Source: Ectopseudomonas khazarica
GTDB taxonomy: Bacteria > Pseudomonadota > Gammaproteobacteria > Pseudomonadales > Pseudomonadaceae
Reading direction: 5' to 3'
DNA: 44,162 nt
Assembly: GCF_004521985.1 (NCBI RefSeq)
Contig: NZ_SBHZ01000027.1
Location: 1 to 44,162 of the forward strand
The notes under the pieces are model-generated. The model saw only the letters and a list, made by a program, of their open reading frames with translations, searched no databases and was not told the DNA's origin. Both the position numbers and the translations under genes were made by a program. Of the stretch, positions 36,768 to 44,162 are shown one piece after another (within the stretch, counting starts at the first letter, position 1; each line of letters opens with the position of its first letter).

Positions 36768-36860
36768 GTTCGTCATGGTCTTTCGAGCAGTACAGTTGCA
36801 AATTGACTTGCCGTAGCGCTTGACCTGAAATTCAGCTTTTTTACCGGTTCCAGAAACGGA

Positions 36861-36883
36861 AAACCCGGCGCGAGGCCGGGTTT
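36861..36883 (-). terminator. Terminator after pntB
   Basis: A 9-base stem AAACCCGGC and GCCGGGTTT with loop of five, then TCCGTTT on the minus strand. It ends 21 bases after the pntB stop. Confidence 0.85.
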
Positions 36884-36903
36884 CCTGTCTGACTGGTCAG
36901 GGC

Positions 36904-38340
36904 TTATTCCACGGCCTTGACCATGTCTTCGATGACCTTCTTGGCATCGCCGAAGACCATCATGGTCTTGTCCATGTAGAACAGTTCGTTGTCCAGGCCG
37001 GCGTAGCCGCTGGCCATCGAGCGCTTGTTGACGATCACGGTCTTGGCCTTGTAGGCCTCGAGGATCGGCATGCCGGCGATCGGCGACTTCGGATCGTTCT
37101 TCGCGGCCGGGTTGACCACGTCGTTGGCGCCGAGCACCAGGACCACGTCGGTCTGGCCGAACTCGGAGTTGATGTCTTCCATTTCGAACACCTGCTCGTA
37201 CGGCACTTCGGCCTCGGCCAGCAGGACGTTCATGTGGCCCGGCATGCGGCCGGCAACCGGGTGGATCGCGTACTTCACGGTCACGCCACGGTGGGTCAGC
37301 TTCTCCGCCAGTTCCATCAGCGCGTGCTGGGCACGGGCAACCGCCAGGCCATAGCCGGGGACGATCACCACGGTGTCGGCGTTGGTCAGCAGGAAGGCGG
37401 CGTCGTCGCTCGAACCCGACTTCACACTGCGCTGCTCCTGGCTGCCGCCTGCCGCACCGGCATCTGCGTCGGCACCGAAGCCGCCGAGGATGACGTTGAA
37501 GAACGAACGGTTCATCGCCTTGCACATGATGTACGAGAGGATGGCGCCCGAGGAGCCGACCAGCGAGCCGGCGACGATCAGCATCGAGTTGTTCAGCGAG
37601 AAGCCGATACCGGCAGCCGCCCAGCCCGAGTAGGAGTTGAGCATCGACACCACCACCGGCATGTCGGCGCCACCGATCGGGATGATGATCAGCACGCCGA
37701 TGACGAAGGCCAGCGCCACCAGCACTGCGAATGCGGTGATGTTGCCGGTGAAGGTGAAGTACAGGCCCAGGGCGAGGATCGCCAGGCCGACCGCGAGGTT
37801 GGCCAGGTGCTGGCCCTTGAATACTACCGGGGCGCCCTGGAACAGGCGGAACTTGTACTTGCCCGACAGCTTGCCGAAGGCGATCACCGAACCGGAGAAG
37901 GTGATGGCACCGATGGCCGCGCCGAGGAACAGCTCCAGGCGGTTGCCGGACGGGATCGCATCGCCCAGGGCGGCGACGATACCCAGCGACTGCGGCTCGA
38001 CCACGGCGGCGATGGCGATGAACACGGCAGCCAGGCCGATCATGCTGTGCATGAAGGCGACCAGCTCCGGCATCTTGGTCATTTCCACGCGCTTGGCCAT
38101 GACGGTGCCGACGCTACCGCCGACCAGCAGGCCGACGACCACGAAGCCGATACCCTGCACGGCCAGATCGGCGCCGAGCTTGTAGATCAGGCCGACGGTG
38201 GTGGCCACCGCGATGCCCATGCCGATCATGCCGAACAGGTTGCCGCGCCGCGACGTGGTCGGGTGCGACAGACCCTTGAGCGCCTGGATGAAGCACACCG
38301 AGGCGACGAGGTAGAGAACAGTGATCAGGTTCATGCTCAT
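36904..38340 (-). CDS. pntB: NAD(P) transhydrogenase subunit beta
   Basis: A 478-residue membrane and NADP(H)-binding subunit. About eight to nine transmembrane helices (for example NLITVLYLVASVCFIQAL at the start) form the proton channel. From about residue 300 the cytoplasmic dIII domain contains VVIVPGYGLAVARAQHAL, YAIHPVAGRMPGHMNVLLAEA and VVLVLGANDVVNPAA, the NADP-binding signature. It follows pntAB by two bases. With pntAA and pntAB it couples proton entry to reduction of NADP+ by NADH. The start at 38340 is the first of two nearby ATGs. Confidence 0.96.
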   Translation of the reverse strand: MSMNLITVLYLVASVCFIQALKGLSHPTTSRRGNLFGMIGMGIAVATTVGLIYKLGADLAVQGIGFVVVGLLVGGSVGTVMAKRVEMTKMPELVAFMHSMIGLAAVFIAIAAVVEPQSLGIVAALGDAIPSGNRLELFLGAAIGAITFSGSVIAFGKLSGKYKFRLFQGAPVVFKGQHLANLAVGLAILALGLYFTFTGNITAFAVLVALAFVIGVLIIIPIGGADMPVVVSMLNSYSGWAAAGIGFSLNNSMLIVAGSLVGSSGAILSYIMCKAMNRSFFNVILGGFGADADAGAAGGSQEQRSVKSGSSDDAAFLLTNADTVVIVPGYGLAVARAQHALMELAEKLTHRGVTVKYAIHPVAGRMPGHMNVLLAEAEVPYEQVFEMEDINSEFGQTDVVLVLGANDVVNPAAKNDPKSPIAGMPILEAYKAKTVIVNKRSMASGYAGLDNELFYMDKTMMVFGDAKKVIEDMVKAVE

Positions 38341-38342
38341 GG

Positions 38343-38657
38343 TCAGTGTTTCTCCACAGGTGCTTTCGGCGCTTTCTTCTTGAACATTTCCAGCATGCGT
38401 CGGGTGACCAGGAAGCCGCCGAAGACGTTGACGGCGGCGAGGGCCACGGCCAGGGTGCCCATGGCCTTGCCCAGCGGCGTGACGGTCAGTGCGGCCGCCA
38501 GCATGGCGCCGACGATGACGATCGCCGAGATGGCATTGGTGACCGCCATCAGCGGGGTGTGCAGGGCCGGGGTGACGTTCCAGACCACGTGGTAGCCGAC
38601 ATAGATAGCCAGCACGAAGATGATCAGGTTGTAGATGCCGTCGGAAATCAGATCCAT
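38343..38657 (-). CDS. pntAB: NAD(P) transhydrogenase subunit alpha, membrane part
   Basis: A 104-residue protein holding the transmembrane helices of the alpha subunit (LIIFVLAIYVGYHVVWNVTP, AISAIVIVGAML, LAVALAAVNVFGGFLVTRR) and a lysine-rich C-terminal tail. In enterobacteria this is fused to pntAA as one PntA; the split form is standard in pseudomonads. It lies 11 bases from pntAA and two from pntB. Confidence 0.95.
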   Translation of the reverse strand: MDLISDGIYNLIIFVLAIYVGYHVVWNVTPALHTPLMAVTNAISAIVIVGAMLAAALTVTPLGKAMGTLAVALAAVNVFGGFLVTRRMLEMFKKKAPKAPVEKH

Positions 38658-38668
38658 GTCCCTACTCC

Positions 38669-39790
38669 TTAGCCGTTCTTGCGCACGACTTCACCGTCCT
38701 TGCACATCAGGCAGGCGGCGACGATGTCGTCTTCGAGGTTGAGCTGGAACTGGCCTTCCTGGTCGATCACGAGCTTGAGGAAGTCCAGCAGGTTGCGTGC
38801 ATACAGCGCCGAGGCATCTGCCGGCACCAGCGCGGCCAGGTTGGTGTGGCCGACGAAGGTGACGCCGTGCTTGACCACGACCTGGTCGGCCTCGGTCAGC
38901 GGGCAGTTGCCGCCTTGTGCGGCAGCCAGGTCGATGACCACGGAGCCCGGCTTCATCTCGGTCACCGTGCTTTCGTGCAGAAGCGTCGGCGCCTTGCGGC
39001 CCGGAATCAGCGCAGTGGTGATGACGATGTCGGCCTGCTTGGCGCGCTCGTGCACGGCCTTGGCCTGACGTTCCATCCAGGATTGCGGCATCGGCCGGGC
39101 ATAGCCGCCCACGCCTTGCGCGCACTCGCGCTCCTCGTCGGTCTCGAAGGGGACGTCGACGAACTTGGCGCCGAGCGACTCGATCTGCTCTTTCACTGCC
39201 GGACGCACATCCGATGCCTCAATCACGGCACCCAGACGCTTGGCGGTGGCGATGGCCTGCAGGCCGGCGACACCTGCACCGAGGATCAGCACGCGGGCCG
39301 CCTTAACGGTACCGGCGGCGGTCATCAGCATGGGCATGAAGCGCGGGTAGTGGTTGGCCGCCAGCATCACTGCCTTGTAGCCGGCAATGTTGGCCTGGGA
39401 CGACAGCACGTCCAGGCTCTGTGCGCGAGAGGTACGCGGCGCGGCCTCCAGGGCGAAGGCGGTGATGCCACGGGCATTCATGCGCGCAATGGTTTCATTG
39501 CAGAACGGGTTGAGCATGCCAACCAGCACGGCGCCGGACTTCATGTGAGTCAGTTCGGCGTCGGTGGGTGCGACCACCTTGAGCACCAGGTCGGCGCCGA
39601 AGGCGGCCGAATCGTTGCCAATGGCTGCGCCAGCGGCCTCATACGCGCTGTCCGGAATGCTGGCGCTGACGCCGGCACCGGCTTGCACGGTCACCTGATG
39701 ACCTTGGCCGACCAGCTTCTTGATGGTCTCGGGGGTCGCGGCAACCCGCGTCTCCCCTGCATGGGTTTCGAGAGGAACACCAATGTGCAC
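38669..39790 (-). CDS. pntAA: NAD(P) transhydrogenase subunit alpha, NAD-binding part
   Basis: A 373-residue soluble dI domain, related to alanine dehydrogenase. The NAD Rossmann motif reads VLILGAGVAGLQAIATAKRLGA, with EASDVRPAVKEQIESLGAKF next. GTG start with AGGAG seven bases upstream. First gene of pntAA-pntAB-pntB. A sigma-70-like promoter (39894-39922) and a LysR-type dyad (39946-39962) precede it. Confidence 0.96.
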   Translation of the reverse strand: MHIGVPLETHAGETRVAATPETIKKLVGQGHQVTVQAGAGVSASIPDSAYEAAGAAIGNDSAAFGADLVLKVVAPTDAELTHMKSGAVLVGMLNPFCNETIARMNARGITAFALEAAPRTSRAQSLDVLSSQANIAGYKAVMLAANHYPRFMPMLMTAAGTVKAARVLILGAGVAGLQAIATAKRLGAVIEASDVRPAVKEQIESLGAKFVDVPFETDEERECAQGVGGYARPMPQSWMERQAKAVHERAKQADIVITTALIPGRKAPTLLHESTVTEMKPGSVVIDLAAAQGGNCPLTEADQVVVKHGVTFVGHTNLAALVPADASALYARNLLDFLKLVIDQEGQFQLNLEDDIVAACLMCKDGEVVRKNG

Positions 39791-39893
39791 TTCTAATCTC
39801 CTGCGTGATCTTTTTTGTGAACCGGTGCACTGCGCTGGCGCGCCGGCGATTGGGGATCAGCACATAACCCGATAGTGAATGGCGGGCGCGGCG

Positions 39894-39922
39894 ATTGTGC
39901 AGTCGAACGCAAACCCTTACAA
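39894..39922 (-). promoter_or_regulatory. Candidate pnt promoter
   Basis: On the minus strand TTGTAA (39922-39917) and CACAAT (39899-39894) lie 17 bases apart, with a predicted start near 39887, about 100 bases upstream of the pntAA GTG. Confidence 0.45.
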
Positions 39923-39945
39923 GAAGTTATGGAGTAAAAAAAATG

Positions 39946-39962
39946 CATTACTACAAGTAATG
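39946..39962. promoter_or_regulatory. LysR-type dyad upstream of pnt
   Basis: CATTACT-ACA-AGTAATG is a perfect 7-base dyad containing T39948-N11-A39960. Its centre is about 67 bases upstream of the predicted pnt start, where LysR regulators usually bind. The bound regulator is unknown. Confidence 0.5.
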
Positions 39963-40252
39963 GGTCTATGAGGGATTTTTATACTGCGCGCAGCCCGCGT
40001 GGCGCCCGGTCGGCAGCAGGTTTCATGCAGGTTTGGCGGCCATGCCGGTATTCATGAGCGGAATGACCGTTGGTCGAATCGGCTGGGGTGTGAAAAGTAA
40101 TGAACGAGGCGTTCAAAATCACGCAACACCCCGGAGGCAGGGGCTTTTGTGAATGAATCGGGCAGAATGCCGTGTAGTGTGACCGATAGCGCCCTACGTG
40201 TTCAATCCGGCTTCTGTTTCGTTGCGCGTGGTCGAAAAAAGTCGATGCAGGG

Positions 40253-41149
40253 CTACTCGGCTCGGTAGGCGCGTGCCTCGCCTTGCAGCCAGTCGCGGAA
40301 GGCCTTGAGCGCCGCCGACTCGGCCTTGCGCTCCGGTACCATCAGGTAGTACGCGCGGTCGTTGTCCGGCACGGCCGCGTCCATGGCGATCACCAGACTG
40401 CCTTCTTCGAGCTCCCGCTGGATCAGGAAGGGGGGAATCAGGGCGACACCCATTTCATGGCGGGCAGCCTGGGCCAGCATGGAAAACAACTCCAGGCGAG
40501 GCCCGGTCATGTCGCGGGCGACGCTCATGCCCTGCGCGGCGAACCACTGGCGCCAGGCATAGGGGCGGGTGGTCTGCTGCAGCAGTGGCAGGGTGGCGAT
40601 ACGCTGCGCATCGATCTCGCCCTGTTCCAGCAGCGCCGGGCTGCACACCGGCAGCAGGTGCTCGGGCATCAGGAAGTGCGCCTCGGTGCCTGACCATTCG
40701 GCATCGCCATAGTAGATGGCGGCATCGAAGTGGGTGTCGGCGAACAGGAAGGGGCGGGTGCGGTTGGTCAGGTGCACCGTGACCTCGGGGTGCAGCCGCT
40801 GGAAGGCGCGCAGGCGTGGCAACAGCCACTGGGTACCGAATGTCGGCACCACCGCCAGCTCGATGCTGGTGGTGCCCTGGTTGCCCATCAGGGCCAGGGT
40901 GTCGCGTTCCACGGCATCGAGCTGGGCAGCCACCTTGCGACTGTAGGCGATGCCGGCCTCGGTCAGCACCACGCCTCGGCGCGAGCGGCGGAACAGTTCG
41001 ACGTTGAGGAAGCTTTCCAGCCCGCCGATCTGCCGGCAGATGGCGCTCTGCGTCAGGTTCAACTCATCGGCCGCCTTGGTGAAACTCTGGTGACGTGCTG
41101 CGGACTCGAAGGCGACCAAGGCGGCGGTACTGGGGATCTTACGGCGCAT
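40253..41149 (-). CDS. gcdR: LysR-family regulator of glutarate catabolism
   Basis: A 298-residue LysR protein with an N-terminal HTH (SFTKAADELNLTQSAICRQI) and two-lobe effector domain (VVPTFGTQWLLPRLRAF; FADTHFDAAIYYGDAEW). The start has the GcvA-like opening RRKIPSTAALVAFE. It is divergent from gcdH, as GcdR is in pseudomonads, where it senses glutarate. The assignment rests on context as much as on sequence. Confidence 0.85.
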   Translation of the reverse strand: MRRKIPSTAALVAFESAARHQSFTKAADELNLTQSAICRQIGGLESFLNVELFRRSRRGVVLTEAGIAYSRKVAAQLDAVERDTLALMGNQGTTSIELAVVPTFGTQWLLPRLRAFQRLHPEVTVHLTNRTRPFLFADTHFDAAIYYGDAEWSGTEAHFLMPEHLLPVCSPALLEQGEIDAQRIATLPLLQQTTRPYAWRQWFAAQGMSVARDMTGPRLELFSMLAQAARHEMGVALIPPFLIQRELEEGSLVIAMDAAVPDNDRAYYLMVPERKAESAALKAFRDWLQGEARAYRAE

Positions 41150-41215
41150 TTATGCGAAAGCCTCACACGGAAGTGGCGTTAATTAATGGTTAAGCTATCT
41201 CGAAGTGAGGAAAAA

Positions 41216-41229
41216 GCACAGGTCTGTGC
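41216..41229. promoter_or_regulatory. Palindrome in gcdR-gcdH gap
   Basis: GCACAG-GT-CTGTGC is a perfect 6-base dyad centred about 54 bases upstream of the predicted gcdH start, a likely GcdR site. It is GC-richer than a typical LTTR box. Confidence 0.45.
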
Positions 41230-41240
41230 GAATTCTGCGT

Positions 41241-41269
41241 TTGTCCTGCATGCCAGGTCGTCCTAGGAT
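41241..41269 (+). promoter_or_regulatory. Candidate gcdH promoter
   Basis: TTGTCC (41241-41246), 17 bases, TAGGAT (41264-41269), 60 bases before the gcdH ATG. The palindrome GCACAGGTCTGTGC lies just upstream. Confidence 0.55.
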
Positions 41270-41329
41270 CATGCTTATACGGGGTCGGTTGCGCCGGCCG
41301 CTCACTTCATCGTTTCGAGGTTTCTCGCA

Positions 41330-42508
41330 ATGGCCAAGGCAAGCTTCAACTGGATCGACCCGCTGCTGCTCGATCAGCAACTGACCGAAGAAGAGCGCAT
41401 GGTGCGCGACAGCGCCCAACAGTTCGCCGATGACAAGCTGGCACCTCGTGTGCTGGAGGCCTTCCGTCATGAGCAGACCGACCCGAGAATCTTCCGCGAG
41501 ATGGGTGAGACCGGGCTGCTCGGCGCGACCATTCCCGAGGCCTACGGTGGCAGTGGCCTGAACTATGTCTGCTACGGGTTGATCGCCCGGGAAGTGGAGC
41601 GCATCGACTCGGGCTATCGCTCGATGATGAGCGTGCAATCCTCCCTGGTGATGGTGCCAATCAACGAGTTCGGCAATGAAGCGACCAAGCAGAAGTACCT
41701 GCCCAAGCTGGCCAGCGGCGAATACATCGGTTGCTTCGGCCTGACCGAGCCGAACCACGGTTCCGATCCGGGTTCGATGGTCACGCGTGCGAGGAAGGTC
41801 GAGGGCGGTTACCGCCTGAGCGGCAGCAAGATGTGGATCACCAACAGCCCGATTGCCGACGTCTTCGTGGTCTGGGCCAAGGACGATGCCGGCGAGATTC
41901 GTGGCTTCGTGCTGGAGAAAGGTTGGGAGGGGCTTTCCGCTCCGGCGATTCACGGCAAGGTCGGGCTGCGCGCCTCGATCACCGGCGAGATCGTCATGGA
42001 CAATGTGTTCTGTCCCGAAGAGAACGCCTTCCCGGACGTGCGTGGCCTGCGTGGCCCGTTCACCTGCCTGAACTCTGCGCGTTACGGCATCAGCTGGGGG
42101 GCGCTGGGCGCCGCCGAGTTCTGCTGGCACACCGCGCGGCAGTACGTGCTGGATCGCAACCAGTTCGGCCGTCCGCTGGCGGCCAACCAGCTGATCCAGA
42201 AGAAGCTGGCGGACATGCAGACCGAAATCACCCTGGCCCTGCAAGGCTGCCTGCGCTTGGGAAGGATGAAGGACGAAGGCACCGCCGCGGTGGAAATCAC
42301 CTCGATCATGAAGCGCAACAGCTGCGGCAAGGCGCTCGACATCGCGCGCCTGGCCCGCGACATGCTGGGCGGCAATGGCATCAGCGACGAGTTCGGCATC
42401 GCCCGTCATCTGGTCAACCTCGAGGTGGTCAACACCTATGAAGGCACGCATGACGTGCACGCGCTGATTCTCGGTCGTGCGCAAACCGGCATCCAGGCGT
42501 TCTTCTAA
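41330..42508 (+). CDS. gcdH: Glutaryl-CoA dehydrogenase
   Basis: A 392-residue acyl-CoA dehydrogenase. The C-terminal VVNTYEGTHDVHALILGRAQ carries the catalytic glutamate (human Glu370 equivalent). FAD-site motifs GCFGLTEPNHGSDPGSM and MWITNSPIADVFVVWAK are clear. It converts glutaryl-CoA to crotonyl-CoA and CO2 in lysine and tryptophan breakdown. GAGG lies nine bases upstream of the ATG. It is the first gene of a pair with the CoA-transferase gene. Confidence 0.96.
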   Translation: MAKASFNWIDPLLLDQQLTEEERMVRDSAQQFADDKLAPRVLEAFRHEQTDPRIFREMGETGLLGATIPEAYGGSGLNYVCYGLIAREVERIDSGYRSMMSVQSSLVMVPINEFGNEATKQKYLPKLASGEYIGCFGLTEPNHGSDPGSMVTRARKVEGGYRLSGSKMWITNSPIADVFVVWAKDDAGEIRGFVLEKGWEGLSAPAIHGKVGLRASITGEIVMDNVFCPEENAFPDVRGLRGPFTCLNSARYGISWGALGAAEFCWHTARQYVLDRNQFGRPLAANQLIQKKLADMQTEITLALQGCLRLGRMKDEGTAAVEITSIMKRNSCGKALDIARLARDMLGGNGISDEFGIARHLVNLEVVNTYEGTHDVHALILGRAQTGIQAFF

Positions 42509-42530
42509 AGGCTCGCGCCTCTCACTGATC

Positions 42531-42553
42531 CATGGCGCGCTTGGCGCGCCATG
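42531..42553 (+). repeat. Perfect hairpin between gcdH and gcdG
   Basis: CATGGCGCGC, loop TTG, GCGCGCCATG: a 10-base, GC-rich perfect stem. It ends one base before the GGAGGA ribosome site of the next gene. No T-run follows, so it is not a plain terminator. Confidence 0.75.
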
Positions 42554-42565
42554 CGGAGGATCTCC

Positions 42566-43789
42566 ATGTCCGGTGCTCTTTCCCATATTCGCGTGCTCGA
42601 CCTGTCCCGGGTACTTGCCGGGCCCTGGTGCGGGCAGATCCTGGGCGACCTCGGGGCCGAGGTGATCAAGGTCGAAAAACCGGGGGCGGGGGACGACACC
42701 CGGCATTGGGGGCCTCCCTATATAAAGGATGCCGAGGGTAACGACTCGCGCGAGGCCGCCTATTTCCAGAGCGCGAATCGCAACAAGCAGTCCCTGACCC
42801 TGGATTTCACCCAGTCGGAGGGCCAGCGCCTGGTCCGCGAGCTGGTGGCGCAGTGCGATGTCCTGCTGGAGAACTTCAAGGTGGGCGGCCTGGCGGCCTA
42901 TGGCCTGGATTACGCGTCGCTCAAGGCGATCAATCCGAAGCTGATCTACTGCTCCATCACCGGTTTCGGTCAGACCGGGCCTTACGCCAAGCGTGCCGGC
43001 TACGACTTCATGATCCAGGGGCTTGGCGGGCTGATGAGCCTGACGGGGCGCCCTGAGGGTGAGGAAGGGGCGGGGCCGATGAAGGTCGGCGTGGCGCTCA
43101 CCGATATCCTCACTGGGCTGTATGCGACGGTGGGTGTGTTGGCGGCGCTCAATCAGCGCGAGCAGTCCGGTATCGGTCAGCACATCGACGTGGCGCTGCT
43201 CGACGTGCAGGTGGCCTGTCTGGCGAACCAGGCCATGAACTACCTGACGACGGGCGTATCCCCCAAGCGCCTGGGTAATGCCCATCCCAATATCGTCCCT
43301 TACCAGGACTTCCCCAGCGCCGATGGCAACTTCATCCTGGCCGTGGGCAACGACGGGCAGTTCCGCAAGTTCTGCGAGGTAGCGGGTATCGCCGGTCTTG
43401 CCGATGATCCGCGCTATGCCACCAACAAGGCACGGGTGGCCAACCGGGCCGAGCTGATCCCGCAGCTGCGCCAGGCCACCGTGTTCAAGACCACGGCGCA
43501 ATGGATTGCTTTGCTGGAAGCGGCGGGTGTGCCCTGTGGGCCGATCAACGATCTGCAGCAGGTGTTCGCCGATCCGCAGGTCCAGTCGCGTGGGTTGAGC
43601 TTCGACCTGCCCAATGCGCTTGGCGGTCGTACGCCTCAGGTCGCCAGTCCCCTGCGCCTGTCGGACACGCCAGTGGCCTACCATTCGGCGCCGCCACTGC
43701 TCGGGCAGCACACCGATGCGCTGTTGCAGAGGGTGCTGGGCATGAGCGAAGGACAGATCGCTGCACTGCGTGAGGCGGGGGTGATCTGA
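42566..43789 (+). CDS. gcdG: Family III CoA-transferase for glutarate (succinyl-CoA:glutarate type)
   Basis: A 407-residue CaiB/BaiF-type enzyme. The opening LSHIRVLDLSRVLAGPWCGQILGDLGAEVIKVEKPG is characteristic of the family, read in short pieces, and KVGVALTDILTG holds the presumed catalytic aspartate. It should transfer CoA to glutarate, making the gcdH substrate. An alternative start at 42551 lies inside the hairpin; 42566 has GGAGGA five bases upstream. Linked to gcdH with a 57-base gap. Confidence 0.92.
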   Translation: MSGALSHIRVLDLSRVLAGPWCGQILGDLGAEVIKVEKPGAGDDTRHWGPPYIKDAEGNDSREAAYFQSANRNKQSLTLDFTQSEGQRLVRELVAQCDVLLENFKVGGLAAYGLDYASLKAINPKLIYCSITGFGQTGPYAKRAGYDFMIQGLGGLMSLTGRPEGEEGAGPMKVGVALTDILTGLYATVGVLAALNQREQSGIGQHIDVALLDVQVACLANQAMNYLTTGVSPKRLGNAHPNIVPYQDFPSADGNFILAVGNDGQFRKFCEVAGIAGLADDPRYATNKARVANRAELIPQLRQATVFKTTAQWIALLEAAGVPCGPINDLQQVFADPQVQSRGLSFDLPNALGGRTPQVASPLRLSDTPVAYHSAPPLLGQHTDALLQRVLGMSEGQIAALREAGVI

Positions 43790-43814
43790 GTTTCGCGCTC
43801 TCTATATAGAAGAG

Positions 43815-43848
43815 GCGCAGGCCGTTGGAACAGTCTGCGCAACTTTTT
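43815..43848 (+). terminator. Possible terminator after gcdG
   Basis: GCGCAG and CTGCGC (6-base stem, 14-base loop) are followed by AACTTTTTG, 26 bases after the gcdG stop. The loop is long, so this is modest support. Confidence 0.4.
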
Positions 43849-43860
43849 GCATATCAGGGC

Positions 43861-43888
43861 TTTACAGCGCGTTCTGGTGCTGTAGAAT
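43861..43888 (+). promoter_or_regulatory. Stable-RNA promoter 1
   Basis: TTTACA, 16-base spacer, TAGAAT, then the GC-rich discriminator GCGCGCC. It is the first of three near-identical promoters pointing right. Confidence 0.75.
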
Positions 43889-43916
43889 GCGCGCCACTTC
43901 AGCGATGAAGCTCTTC

Positions 43917-43956
43917 GAAAACTTCTTGTTAATCAATAAGTTAAGTTTAAAAGAGG
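43917..43956 (+). promoter_or_regulatory. AT-rich UP-element-like stretch
   Basis: A run of A and T tracts (GAAAACTTCTTGTTAATCAA, then TAAGTTAAGTTTAAAAG) directly upstream of promoter 2, where an UP element for the RNA polymerase alpha subunit would sit. Confidence 0.55.
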
Positions 43957-43958
43957 GG

Positions 43959-43986
43959 TTGCAAAGCTGGATCGGGTGTGTAGAAT
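43959..43986 (+). promoter_or_regulatory. Stable-RNA promoter 2
   Basis: TTGCAA, 16-base spacer, TAGAAT, then GCGCGCC. Preceded by an AT-rich UP-like stretch. Confidence 0.82.
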
Positions 43987-44065
43987 GCGCGCCGGTCGAC
44001 AGGGTGGTGGTTGAGTCCTGTTGGTGATTCGGTCAAGTGGATCGAAAGCGGTAGAAAAGAGGTGG

Positions 44066-44093
44066 TTGACAGCGGTTTTGAACGCTGTAGAAT
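44066..44093 (+). promoter_or_regulatory. Stable-RNA promoter 3
   Basis: TTGACA (consensus -35), 16-base spacer, TAGAAT, then GCGCCTCCCGC. A 16-base spacer with GC-rich discriminator is a mark of rRNA P1 promoters. The transcribed RNA gene would begin beyond the window. Confidence 0.85.
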
Positions 44094-44162
44094 GCGCCTC
44101 CCGCTGGAGAGAAGAAGCTCTGATCGAAAGCGCAAGTGGTTGAGTAGAAAGAAAAAATTCTT

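Larger units (their letters stand above)
36546..36903. other. Gene-free stretch, DUF1127 to pntB
   Basis: 358 bases without a gene. It holds the copy 2 DUF1127 leader, an AT-rich patch (36640-36720), the repeated AACT-R-GGTGCAACCC element with its candidate promoter (36721-36767) and the pnt terminator (36861-36883). No RNA gene is recognised. Confidence 0.6.
39791..40252. other. Gene-free stretch upstream of pnt
   Basis: 462 bases between pntAA and the gcdR stop. It contains the pnt promoter candidate, the CATTACT-ACA-AGTAATG dyad, a CCCC-GGAGGCA-GGGG-CTTTTG weak hairpin near 40127-40147 and otherwise no convincing ORF or RNA structure. Confidence 0.6.

Noticed and set aside
39930..39962. 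Mini-frame ATGCATTACTACAAGTAA after GGAG on the plus strand
   Set aside because: Only five codons long and on the strand opposite to pnt; the sequence is better explained as a dyad.
41195..43711. Long minus-strand open frame (838 codons) opposite gcdH and gcdG
   Set aside because: Spans two good genes, has no family resemblance, and lacks any ribosome site. A GC-skew shadow.
43947..44135. Minus-strand 62-codon frame at the right end
   Set aside because: It runs backward through two of the stable-RNA promoters and has no ribosome site or family likeness.

Overview
This 44-kb, GC-rich window is chromosomal DNA of a Pseudomonas (gammaproteobacterium), most like the P. aeruginosa / P. mendocina branch. 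The evidence is gene content and order: an mtl-type polyol uptake gene with its AraC regulator, the prlC–zinc-ribbon and gamma-carbonic-anhydrase neighbourhood, Pseudomonas-specific DUF2388 proteins, a three-subunit pnt transhydrogenase and the gcdR/gcdH/gcdG glutarate cluster. No insertion sequence, prophage, CRISPR array or tRNA/rRNA gene is visible. The window stops just after a triple stable-RNA promoter, so an rRNA (or tRNA) operon probably begins off the right edge.

Layout. 0.1-2.6 kb: polyol-binding protein MtlE and regulator MtlR. 2.6-3.7 kb: a radical SAM protein (spore-photoproduct-lyase-like superfamily) behind a perfect LexA box. 3.8-16.7 kb: housekeeping and envelope genes (SBF-like transporter and AraC regulator, prlC operon, gamma carbonic anhydrase and acetyltransferase, HAD phosphatase, lipoproteins, OsmC, luciferase-like oxidoreductase, AraC regulator). 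16.8-24.3 kb: a TRAP-TAXI uptake locus in which two paralogous binding proteins flank a LysR / D-amino-acid-dehydrogenase-like / RidA module, followed by one fused permease. 24.4-28.8 kb: NCS2-type permease, Na/phosphate cotransporter, orphan PilT/PilU-type ATPase. 29.0-31.7 kb: a periplasmic binding protein and the rtcB-prfH operon, which belongs to a family that repairs and rescues damaged ribosomes; it carries a possible 13-residue leader peptide and a promoter spanned by a perfect dyad. 31.7-36.5 kb: AEC transporter, GFA protein, DUF4105 putative protease with DUF2388 partners, two DUF1127 mini-proteins. 36.9-39.8 kb: pntAA-pntAB-pntB. 40.3-43.8 kb: gcdR, gcdH, gcdG for glutarate/lysine catabolism. 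43.8-44.2 kb: three tandem rrn-type promoters.

How the genes work together. The TAXI locus looks like an importer joined to an amine-oxidising catabolic unit: the binding proteins capture a small acid, the fused permease imports it, the FAD enzyme oxidises an amino acid, RidA removes the reactive imine, and the LysR gene is divergent with a textbook T-N11-A dyad between. rtcB and prfH overlap TGATG-style and are probably translationally coupled. gcdH and gcdG convert glutaryl-CoA to crotonyl-CoA and activate glutarate. Putative regulatory dyads lie at LysR-type positions upstream of dadA-like, pnt and gcdH. All functional assignments come from motif and family recognition by eye; no database search was run.
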